47,760 bases of DNA from NCBI GenBank assembly GCA_905214315.1, contig CAJMLN010000010.1, positions 1 to 47,760 of the forward strand. Reading direction: 5' to 3'. Below, piece by piece: positions 30,672 through 38,400 of this stretch (positions are counted from its first letter, which is position 1; every line of letters begins with the position of its first letter). The translations under genes and the position numbers were made by a program. This DNA comes from an uncultured bacterium. GTDB taxonomy: Bacteria; Bacillota; Clostridia; Christensenellales; QALW01. A model generated the notes under the pieces. The model was not told the DNA's origin and made no database searches. It saw only the letters and a program-made list of their open reading frames with translations.

Positions 30672-32440
30672 GCAATATACAGCTCCTCCATCTGCTTCCG
30701 GTCAACCTCCGCCGGCGCGCCAGTCAGCAGGCAGGAAGCATTCTGCATCTTGGGAAACGCAATTACGTCCTTGATATTATCCGCGCCCGCCAGCAGCATA
30801 ACAAGCCGGTCAAACCCAATGGCCAGACCGCCGTGGGGCGGCGCGCCGTACCGGAACGCCTCCACCAGGAAGCCGAAGCGCTCGTTGATATCCTCCTGCG
30901 CAAAGCCCAACAGGCGGAAAATACGGTTTTGAATTTCCGAAGAATGAATACGGATGCTTCCCCCTCCCAATTCATAGCCGTTAAGCACAATATCGTACGC
31001 CTTTGCGCGTACCCGGCCGGGATCGCTCTCCAAGATCGGCAGATCTTCATCCATCGGCGCGGTAAAGGGATGATGCACCGCCACATAGCGCTGTTCTTCC
31101 TCGGAGTACTCCAAAAGCGGGAATTCGGTTATCCATACCAGCTCATATCTTCCCTCTTCAATTCTCCCTGTGCGGCGGGCAATCTCCTGGCGCAGCTGCC
31201 CGAGGCTGTCAAACACCACACGGTTCTGATCCGCCACAATAAAGATAATATCGCCGCACCGGGCGCCTGTGCGCTCGGCAATCCGATCAAACTCCCCGGG
31301 GGTAAAGAATTTATTGACCGAAGAACGATAGCCCTCTTCGGTTTTTATAATCCATGCCAGGCCCTTTGCCCGATAGGTCTTGATATATTCGGCCAGCGAA
31401 TCGATATCCTTGCGGGAGAACCGCTCCGCACAGCCGTCGGCCACAATGGCACGCACACTGCCGCCGGAGGCCACGGCGCCGGAGAACACCGAAAAGCCGC
31501 AGTCCTTTACCAGATCCGAAAGATCGCACAGCTTCATGCCAAAGCGGAGATCCGGCTTATCCGAGCCGTACTGCTCCATCGCGTCGCAATATTTCATGCG
31601 GCGGATCGGCAGCGTGATTTCCAGATGCAGAATATCTTTAAAGATCTTTTGCAGCAGTCCCTCGGTCATACGCATTACGTCGTCCTCTTCCACAAAGGAC
31701 ATCTCCATGTCCACCTGGGTAAATTCCGGCTGACGGTCGGCGCGCAGATCCTCATCCCGGAAGCAGCGGGCCAGCTGGAAATACCGGTCGAAGCCCGAAA
31801 CCATCAGCAGCTGTTTAAACAGCTGGGGCGACTGCGGCAGCGCAAAAAACGTGCCCGGCTGCACACGGCTGGGAACAAGATAATCCCTGGCTCCCTCCGG
31901 CGTACTTTTGGTCAGCATAGGCGTTTCAATCTCTAAAAATCCGTTATCACACAGATAGTTGCGGACGGACGAAGCAATATGGCTGCGCATAATAAAATAT
32001 TTCTGCATGGAGGGTCTGCGCAGATCCAGATACCGGTACTGAAAGCGCAGAGCCTCATTCACGGTAATGCCGTCATGCACCTCGAAAGGCGTTACGGCCG
32101 CCTCCGAAAGAATTTTCACGTCTGCAGCCTCAAGCTCCACTTCGCCGGTGGCCAGCTCTTTATTGATATTCTCCGGTGTTCTTGCAACAACCGTTCCGGT
32201 AACGGCCAGAACATATTCACTGCGCACGGAAGCGATTTTATCAAACAACGCCTTGTTTTTGGTTTCATCCCACACGGCCTGCACCATGCCGCTGCGGTCC
32301 CGCAGCCACATAAAGACCAGTCCGCCTAAATCCCGGCGGCGCTGTACCCAGCCCATTACCGTCTGGATTGATCCTATATGCTCCCTGCGCAGCTGGCCGC
32401 ACAGCAGCGTTCTCTTTGTTCCGTTTAAATTCTCACTCAT
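30653..32440 (-). CDS. aspS: Aspartyl-tRNA synthetase
   Basis: This 595-residue class II synthetase of the bacterial type has an N-terminal OB-fold anticodon-binding domain (TVMGWVQRRRDLGGLVFMWLRDRSGMVQAVW). The catalytic core carries motif 1 (FLEIETPMLTKSTPEGARDYLVPSR), motif 2 (FQLARCFRDEDLRADRQPEFTQVDMEMSFV) and motif 3 (GLAIGFDRLVMLLAG). The bacterial GAD insertion lies between them. The start at 32440 has GAGG 6 nt upstream and lies 8 nt after the hisS stop. Confidence 0.97.
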   Translation of the reverse strand: MSENLNGTKRTLLCGQLRREHIGSIQTVMGWVQRRRDLGGLVFMWLRDRSGMVQAVWDETKNKALFDKIASVRSEYVLAVTGTVVARTPENINKELATGEVELEAADVKILSEAAVTPFEVHDGITVNEALRFQYRYLDLRRPSMQKYFIMRSHIASSVRNYLCDNGFLEIETPMLTKSTPEGARDYLVPSRVQPGTFFALPQSPQLFKQLLMVSGFDRYFQLARCFRDEDLRADRQPEFTQVDMEMSFVEEDDVMRMTEGLLQKIFKDILHLEITLPIRRMKYCDAMEQYGSDKPDLRFGMKLCDLSDLVKDCGFSVFSGAVASGGSVRAIVADGCAERFSRKDIDSLAEYIKTYRAKGLAWIIKTEEGYRSSVNKFFTPGEFDRIAERTGARCGDIIFIVADQNRVVFDSLGQLRQEIARRTGRIEEGRYELVWITEFPLLEYSEEEQRYVAVHHPFTAPMDEDLPILESDPGRVRAKAYDIVLNGYELGGGSIRIHSSEIQNRIFRLLGFAQEDINERFGFLVEAFRYGAPPHGGLAIGFDRLVMLLAGADNIKDVIAFPKMQNASCLLTGAPAEVDRKQMEELYIASTVKK

Positions 32441-32448
32441 AATAAACC

Positions 32449-33696
32449 TCAACTCAATCGATCAATGATTTCCTCCGGCGCAAGCTCCTCCTGCGTGCCG
32501 TCCTTCATATTTTTTAATCCGTATTTTCCCGACGCCAGCTCCTGCTCCCCGATCATTACGGTATAGTCAACACCCAGGCGGTCCGCGTATTTAAACTGTG
32601 CCTTGAAAGAGCGCCCGTTGTGCTCGCACTCCGCCCTGACGCCCGCCTGCCGGAGCTTTTGGGTAAACGCGAACGCCGCAATATGCTCGTCCTCAGACGT
32701 ACCGGCCCCCACATATACCTTATACTGCTGCGGAGCTTCCGGCATCAGCTGCTGCTGTTCCAAAAGCATCAGCAGGCGCTCAATCCCCATGCCAAAGCCC
32801 ATGCCGCATACCTTTTTGCCGCCCAGCTGTTCCACCAGTCCGTCATACCGGCCGCCGCCGCAAACAGTAAGCACGCCGCCGTCCACAGGTGCAATGATTT
32901 CAAAGACTGTCTTTGTATAGTAATCCAGTCCCCGCACGATTCTCGGATCCACCGTAAAATCAACCTTCAGCTCTGCAAGAAGCTTTTGCAGCGTTTCAAA
33001 ATGGCTGCGGCAGTCCTGACAGATATAATCCAGAATGACCGGGGCGTGCTCGGCATCTCTTCCGCAGTCAGGATCCTTACAGTCCAAAATACGCATTGGG
33101 TTTCTCTCCAGCCGGCTCTGACAGGTAGCGCAAAGCTTTTTATCCTTAAAATACGTTTTCAGCGCCTGATTGTATTGCTCCCGGCACTCCGGGCAGCCGA
33201 TGCTGTTGATATGCAGCGCCAGGCCCTTTAATCCGCACCGGGAAAGCACGGAATAGCCCAGCATGATAATTTCCGCGTCAAGCGTGGCGTTTTCGGCGCC
33301 AAAGGCCTCAATGCCAAACTGGTGATGCTCCCGCAGCCGGCCGTTCTGCGGTTTTTCATACCGGAAAACCGGCGTAAAATAAAACATTTTCAGCGGAAGC
33401 ACATCGTTGAACATGCCATGCTCCAGAAAAGCCCTCGCCGCGCCGGCGGTTCCCTCGGGCTTCAGCGTAATACTGCGCCCGCCCTTATCCTCAAAGGTAT
33501 ACATTTCCTTCTGCACTACATCCGTGGTATCGCCCACGCCGCGCAAAAACAGCTCCGTATGCTCAAACACCGGTGTGCGCACTTCTCGATAGCCGTTCAG
33601 CGCCGCACAGCGCCGCATGATATCCTCAACATAATGCCACTGGTACGCCTCATAGGGCGTAACATCCTTGGTTCCCTTGGGGGCCTGTATAAGCAT
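32449..33696 (-). CDS. hisS: Histidyl-tRNA synthetase
   Basis: This 415-residue class II synthetase has motif 1 around GYREVRTPVFE, motif 2 YFTPVFRYEKPQNGRLREHHQFG, the HisRS signatures RGLDYYTKTVFE and GGGRYDGLVEQLGGK, and motif 3 GFGMGIERLLMLL. A C-terminal anticodon-binding domain ends the protein. The Cys-rich insertion (CPECR, CATC, DCKDPDC, CQDC; about 180-235) is the usual zinc-like insert of Firmicutes enzymes. GGGAG lies 7 nt before the ATG. It has its own promoter (33730-33757) and is transcribed with aspS. No T-box leader is seen. Confidence 0.97.
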   Translation of the reverse strand: MLIQAPKGTKDVTPYEAYQWHYVEDIMRRCAALNGYREVRTPVFEHTELFLRGVGDTTDVVQKEMYTFEDKGGRSITLKPEGTAGAARAFLEHGMFNDVLPLKMFYFTPVFRYEKPQNGRLREHHQFGIEAFGAENATLDAEIIMLGYSVLSRCGLKGLALHINSIGCPECREQYNQALKTYFKDKKLCATCQSRLERNPMRILDCKDPDCGRDAEHAPVILDYICQDCRSHFETLQKLLAELKVDFTVDPRIVRGLDYYTKTVFEIIAPVDGGVLTVCGGGRYDGLVEQLGGKKVCGMGFGMGIERLLMLLEQQQLMPEAPQQYKVYVGAGTSEDEHIAAFAFTQKLRQAGVRAECEHNGRSFKAQFKYADRLGVDYTVMIGEQELASGKYGLKNMKDGTQEELAPEEIIDRLS

Positions 33697-33729
33697 AAAA
33701 AATCTCCCTTGTCTATAATCAATATATTC

Positions 33730-33757
33730 ATTATAAATATTTTTTTATTTGTGTCAA
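33730..33757 (-). promoter_or_regulatory. hisS-aspS promoter
   Basis: On the minus strand TTGACA (33757-33752), a 16-bp spacer and TATAAT (33735-33730) lie in the short hemZ-hisS gap. The leader is under 40 nt, too short for a T-box. Confidence 0.8.
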
Positions 33758-33763
33758 TGTTAT

Positions 33764-35173
33764 TTAAGAAAACAGAGCCTTCTTCCGCTCCTGCACCTCG
33801 TCGATGCGCCGGATATACTCGTAAATGCTCTTAAAATTAAACGCGCGCTCAATGCGCTCCTCCCGCCGCAGAATCCGCTTGGACACCGCGCCGCAGCCGA
33901 CGGCGGCGATATCGGTGGTCTCCTCCATAATATCAATATTATAGACGCCCGTATGCCCCGGCAGCGCATATCCGATATTTTCAAAATTTCCGGTCATATA
34001 CTTCTGCCGGTACAGATAGTACGGCCGATACCCCCGGGGACGCAGAATCTGCTGTGCGCCCTCTACCATCTGCTGCACAGCCGACGCATCCGAGCCGCAG
34101 AGACCGCGCTCGGCCATTAAAGATCCCCGTTTTAACGCCAGCGTATGCACGGTTATATTTTCCGCCTTTAAAGCCAGTACCTGTGAGAGCGTAGAAAAAA
34201 ACATTTCCGGTGTTTCCTCGGGCAGTCCGGCAATAATATCCGCATTAACGGTGCGAAAGCCTATGGATCTTGCCGCTTCAAAGCACCGTACAATATCCTC
34301 GGGCGAATGACTGCGCCCTATCTTTTCCAGCGTCCGGAGGTTCATGCTCTGAGGATTGATGCTGATTCTGGACACCCCGCATTCCTTCATAACCCGCAGC
34401 TTATGTTCCGTAACGGTATCCGGACGTCCCGCCTCTACCGTAAATTCCTTCTGCGGCCGGAATACGCGGCAGGCGCTCCGCAGCATTTGTTCAAACAGCG
34501 CCTCCGTAAGCGCCGTCGGCGTACCGCCGCCGATATAAAGACAGCGAAGCCGCCGATTCCGCTCCTCCAGCATTTTCGCCGTCTGCTCCATCTCCTTTAA
34601 AAGAGCCTCCACATACGGCGTCATCAGCTTTTCGCCCTTTGTGGAATCCGTGGAAGAAAACGAGCAATACGTGCATCGCGTGCGGCAAAAGGGAATGCCT
34701 ATGTAAACATCGATTTCCTCCTCCTGCGGAGAATAAAATTCCTGCTGGTTGGAGCAGATTTCCTCCAAAAGCTCACCTTTTTCCACAGGGAGATCATATT
34801 TTTCCAACAATATGCGGCTTACCTTGCCGGTACCGGCATACTCTCTGGCAAGCTTAGTGGGGCGTATACCGGTAAGAGAACCCCACGGCAGCTGTCTGCC
34901 CGTATACTTTTTTAAAGAAAAATATACCGCCAGCTTCACACACCGCTTGATAACACGCTCCTGCGCCGTTTCCTGCATCGGCAATTCTTCCCGGCTCTCT
35001 CCCACAGCGCCGCGGTACACGGCCCAGGCATACACACTGCCGCCCTCAACATGCCGCATCACCTCAATTTCCGCGGGCTCCTCTGTCAGTTCAATCTTAT
35101 CCGCCTCTGTAAAAGCGCGTATGCTCTCGGAAATTTCATTATAAAATTCCGGAGCATTGGTTCTTAATTTCAT
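33764..35173 (-). CDS. hemZ: Oxygen-independent coproporphyrinogen dehydrogenase HemZ
   Basis: This 469-residue radical SAM enzyme has the iron-sulphur motif C163-x3-C167-x2-C170 (GIPFCRTRCTYCSFSS), preceded by a 150-residue HemZ-type N-terminal domain. The core contains LYIGGGTPTAL, VEAGRPDTVT and RISINPQSMN, as in HemN/HemZ, and a HemN-like C-terminal part (GYALPGHTGVYNIDIMEETTDI). HemZ family proteins are related to the coproporphyrinogen III oxidase HemN, but many anaerobes carry them without a full haem pathway; the true reaction here is uncertain. The gene follows the MBL hydrolase by 1 nt. Confidence 0.93.
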   Translation of the reverse strand: MKLRTNAPEFYNEISESIRAFTEADKIELTEEPAEIEVMRHVEGGSVYAWAVYRGAVGESREELPMQETAQERVIKRCVKLAVYFSLKKYTGRQLPWGSLTGIRPTKLAREYAGTGKVSRILLEKYDLPVEKGELLEEICSNQQEFYSPQEEEIDVYIGIPFCRTRCTYCSFSSTDSTKGEKLMTPYVEALLKEMEQTAKMLEERNRRLRCLYIGGGTPTALTEALFEQMLRSACRVFRPQKEFTVEAGRPDTVTEHKLRVMKECGVSRISINPQSMNLRTLEKIGRSHSPEDIVRCFEAARSIGFRTVNADIIAGLPEETPEMFFSTLSQVLALKAENITVHTLALKRGSLMAERGLCGSDASAVQQMVEGAQQILRPRGYRPYYLYRQKYMTGNFENIGYALPGHTGVYNIDIMEETTDIAAVGCGAVSKRILRREERIERAFNFKSIYEYIRRIDEVQERKKALFS

Positions 35174-35174
35174 A

Positions 35175-35789
35175 CTACCTCACAAAAGGATTATATTTTT
35201 TCTCATCTTCTATCGTAGTCTCTTCCCCGTGGCCAGGCAGCACACGCAGATGCTCCGGCAGGGTGAAAAGCTTGTTTTTTATGGAACAAATCAGCTGCGC
35301 ATGGTCCCCTGCAGAAAAATCGGTCCGTCCCACGCTGCCGCAGAACAGCGTGTCCCCGCTGAAGATCACATCTCCCGCTAAATAACACACGCCGCCCGGC
35401 GTATGCCCGGGCGTTGCAATCACCCGGATAGTTATCCCGCAAAGGGACAGCTCTTCCCCGCCGCTCAGCAAATGATCTGCCCGGCAGGGCTCTGTACTGT
35501 ATCCGAACTGCGCTCCCAGCGAAGCTTCGTCATCCAAAAGCATCGGCGCGTCCGCGGTATGTACGTATACCTTCGCGCCGTCGCGCTGCAGCTCCCGCAG
35601 CGCTCCAATATGGTCAAAATGGCCATGGGTCAGCAGCACAGCCTGAATTTTTCGGCCTCTCTCTGCCGCCGCCTGCCGAATTTTTTGCGCATCGCCTCCG
35701 GGATCCACCACGAAAGCTCCGGAGCCGTTATCAAAAACAAGATAGGTGTTTACGCCCAAAACGCCCGTTTTCAGCCTTACTGTCTCCAT
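35175..35789 (-). CDS. MBL-fold metallo-hydrolase (glyoxalase II-like)
   Basis: This 204-residue metallo-beta-lactamase-fold enzyme has the binuclear metal site T-H55-G-H57-F-D59-H60, a later His in TPGHTPGGV, Asp in FSGDTLFCGSVGRTDF, and a final His in VLPGHGEETT. It is of the YqgX/GloB2-like subgroup, which acts on thioesters such as S-lactoylglutathione analogues; the real substrate is unknown. The same order (dtd, MBL, hemZ) is common in Clostridia in my recollection. The ATG directly follows the dtd stop. Confidence 0.93.
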   Translation of the reverse strand: METVRLKTGVLGVNTYLVFDNGSGAFVVDPGGDAQKIRQAAAERGRKIQAVLLTHGHFDHIGALRELQRDGAKVYVHTADAPMLLDDEASLGAQFGYSTEPCRADHLLSGGEELSLCGITIRVIATPGHTPGGVCYLAGDVIFSGDTLFCGSVGRTDFSAGDHAQLICSIKNKLFTLPEHLRVLPGHGEETTIEDEKKYNPFVR

Positions 35790-36239
35790 TTAAAATGTCC
35801 TTTCACTATCCAAAAGAATTGTCACCGGCCCGTCGTTAACCAGCTCCACCTGCATATCCGCACCGAATTCGCCCGTTTGCAGCAAAACGTCATGCTGGAT
35901 AAAATACTGGCAGACAGCCTCGTACAGCGGTTTGGAATACGCCGCGCCTGCCGCCCGGGAAAACGACGGCCGCCGTCCCTTCCGCGCATCGCCGCAGAGG
36001 GTAAACTGGGATACCAAGAGTACGGCGCCGCCCGCCTCTTTCAACCCAAGGTTCAGCTTGCCGTCTTCGTCAGGAAAAATCCTCATATGCAGTGTTTTTT
36101 CACATATATAAGCCGCATCCTGCTCGGTATCGGTATCCGCAATGCCAAGCAGCAGCAGAATTCCCGTTCCGATCTGTGAAATTTTTTGTCCGCCGACGGT
36201 AACCGACGCGCTCTTCACTCTCTGCAATACGCCGCGCAT
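35790..36239 (-). CDS. dtd: D-aminoacyl-tRNA deacylase
   Basis: This 149-residue protein has the Dtd signatures: MRGVLQRVKSASVTVGGQ at the start, LLVSQFTLCGDARKGRRPSFSRAA (the SQ-T active-site block) and the C-terminal VELVNDGPVTILL with the Gly-Pro motif. It removes D-amino acids and achiral glycine mischarged onto tRNA. AGGAGG lies 6 nt before ATG 36239. It is 13 nt downstream of relA. Confidence 0.97.
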   Translation of the reverse strand: MRGVLQRVKSASVTVGGQKISQIGTGILLLLGIADTDTEQDAAYICEKTLHMRIFPDEDGKLNLGLKEAGGAVLLVSQFTLCGDARKGRRPSFSRAAGAAYSKPLYEAVCQYFIQHDVLLQTGEFGADMQVELVNDGPVTILLDSERTF

Positions 36240-36252
36240 AAGCAGCCTCCTG

Positions 36253-38400
36253 TTAATTATTGATTCGGTATACCTCAATAACCCCCTGGATCTTTTTAAA
36301 TGCTTTTAAAATGGCCTCCAGCTGCTGGGTACTGGAAATACGAATACCCATGGTGATCGTAGCGGCCCCCTCCTTTGTGGAAACGTTGAGGGAGGCGATA
36401 TCCGCCTTAGCCGTATAAATGCAATTAGAAACATCCAGAATAATACCCGTTCTGTCATAGCTGAGCATCTGCACATTGGCCACATAGCTGGTTTCGGCAT
36501 CGAGATCCCAGCTTACCTCAATCTCCCGCTCATGCTCAAAGCTTCCCAAATTACTGCAGTCTCTGCGGTGCACGGAAACCCCGCGGCCGCGGGTAATATA
36601 TCCTACGATATCATCCCCGGGAACCGGAGAGCAGCAGCGGGCAAAGCGCACCAGCATATTGCTTTCCCCTTTTACAATCACGCCATTATCGGAACGTTCC
36701 CTGTGCTTTTGTTCCTTCGGCTTCTCTCCCTCATCGACTTCATTTATGGTCTTTTTATACTCTTCCACAAGCCTGGGAAGGATCTGATGCACGCGCAGGC
36801 CGCCGTAGCCTACCGAAGCATACAGGTCATCCATGGATTGAATTTTATATTTTTTAAAAATGGGATTCAGCCATTCCTGCCGGGTAAGCGCTGAAATCTG
36901 ATAGCCTAACCGTTTAGCCTCCTTATCCAGCATATCCTTGCCCTTTACGATGTTTTCCTCACGGAGCTCTTTTTTAAACCAGGCCCGGATCTTGGACTTT
37001 GCCTCATTGGTATGCACGATATTGAGCCAGTCCCGGCTGGGCCCGTGTCCAGCATTGGCCGAAGCTGTAAGAATTTCCACAATGTCGCCGTTTTTCAGCT
37101 TAGCGTCAATATTCACAATACGGCCGTTGATTTTAGCGCCGATACAGCGGTGGCCGATGGAAGAATGGACCGAATACGCAAAATCCAGCGGCGTAGACCC
37201 CATCGGAAGGCTTTTGACATCCCCCTTTGGCGTAAAGACAAACACCTCGTCATTAAACAGCTCTGTTCGTACCACATCGATAAACTCGGCGCTGTCCTTG
37301 GCCTCATGCTCAAAATCCATCATCCTGCGCAGCCAGCTGAGCTTCGCCTCGCCGGTAGTAAGCGGATTTGTTTTTCCCTCTTTATATTTCCAGTGCGCCG
37401 CAATACCGTATTCAGCAGTATTGTGCATCTCCTCGGTACGGATCTGTATTTCAAAGGGATTTCCGTTTTTCCCGATTACCGTCGTATGCAGGGACTGATA
37501 CATATTGGCCTTCGGCATGGCGATATAATCCTTAAAACGGCCGGGCATGGGTCTGAACTCGCTGTGCATGATTCCCAGCGCCTCATAGCAATAGCGGACA
37601 TCCTTTACAATAATCCGCACGGCGCTTAAATCATAAATATGATCGATGGTGTTGCTGCCCTGCTGCTTCATTTTTTTATATACGCTGAAAAAGTGCTTCG
37701 GCCGGCCGTATATCTGGGCCGGAATACCGTTTTCATCCAGTTTTTTGCGTATGATCTCAATGATCTGAGCAATCACCTGCTGCCGTTCCTCCTGGCCCTG
37801 GTTGATGGCGTCGTCAATATACTTATAAGCTTCGGGCTCCAGATATTTCAGGCACAGATCCTCCAGCCGCCATTTGATCTGATAAATGCCAAGCCGGTTG
37901 GCAAGCGGCGCATAGATATCCAGGGTTTCCTTCGCAATTCTGCGGCGCTTTTGCTCGTCACAGCTCTCCAGCGTCTGCATATTGTGCAGCCTATCCGCCA
38001 ATTTTACAAGAATGACCCGAATGTCGTGCGACATGGCCAGGAACATTTTTCTTAAATTTTCTGCCTGTGCCTCCTCTTTGGACGCAAACTGTATTTTATT
38101 CAGCTTGGTAACACCCTTTACGATCTCGCCGACCGTAGGGCCGAACTGTTCCGTAATTTCCGCTTCGGAAATCTCGGTATCTTCTACCACATCATGCAGG
38201 AGTGCAGCGCACACGGTCTCGGCATCCATCCCCATTTGGGCCAGAATAAGTGCTACATTTTCCGGGTGCATAACATAAGGTTCGCCCGACTCCCGCATCT
38301 GTCCCTCATGTGCCTTTACAGCCAGCTCGTGCGCATGCTCAATGACCGCAGCTTCCTGCGGCGTATATTGTTTTTGAATGATTTCCTGCAATTGGCTCAT
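36253..38400 (-). CDS. relA: Bifunctional (p)ppGpp synthetase/hydrolase RelA/SpoT
   Basis: This 715-residue Rel enzyme has, in order, an HD hydrolase domain with H69-D70 (ALLHDVVEDT), a synthetase domain (YDLSAVRIIVKDVRYCYEALGIMHSEFRPMPGRFKDYIAMPK), a TGS domain (VFTPKGDVKSLPMGSTPLDFAYSVH), a Cys-containing zinc-finger-like region (VRFARCCSPVPGDDIVGYITRGRGVSVHRRDC) and a C-terminal ACT domain. Both activities should be retained. It controls the stringent response. Its ATG overlaps the recJ stop by 4 nt. Confidence 0.97.
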   Translation of the reverse strand: MSQLQEIIQKQYTPQEAAVIEHAHELAVKAHEGQMRESGEPYVMHPENVALILAQMGMDAETVCAALLHDVVEDTEISEAEITEQFGPTVGEIVKGVTKLNKIQFASKEEAQAENLRKMFLAMSHDIRVILVKLADRLHNMQTLESCDEQKRRRIAKETLDIYAPLANRLGIYQIKWRLEDLCLKYLEPEAYKYIDDAINQGQEERQQVIAQIIEIIRKKLDENGIPAQIYGRPKHFFSVYKKMKQQGSNTIDHIYDLSAVRIIVKDVRYCYEALGIMHSEFRPMPGRFKDYIAMPKANMYQSLHTTVIGKNGNPFEIQIRTEEMHNTAEYGIAAHWKYKEGKTNPLTTGEAKLSWLRRMMDFEHEAKDSAEFIDVVRTELFNDEVFVFTPKGDVKSLPMGSTPLDFAYSVHSSIGHRCIGAKINGRIVNIDAKLKNGDIVEILTASANAGHGPSRDWLNIVHTNEAKSKIRAWFKKELREENIVKGKDMLDKEAKRLGYQISALTRQEWLNPIFKKYKIQSMDDLYASVGYGGLRVHQILPRLVEEYKKTINEVDEGEKPKEQKHRERSDNGVIVKGESNMLVRFARCCSPVPGDDIVGYITRGRGVSVHRRDCSNLGSFEHEREIEVSWDLDAETSYVANVQMLSYDRTGIILDVSNCIYTAKADIASLNVSTKEGAATITMGIRISSTQQLEAILKAFKKIQGVIEVYRINN

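Noticed and set aside
30377..31936. 519-codon plus-strand open frame antisense to aspS
   Set aside because: It lies opposite a clear full-length aspartyl-tRNA synthetase, has low-complexity His/Arg/Ile composition and no ribosome binding site; it is a shadow frame.
33697..33763. T-box riboswitch upstream of hisS-aspS
   Set aside because: The promoter leaves a leader of under 40 nt; no T-box sequence or specifier hairpin can fit.
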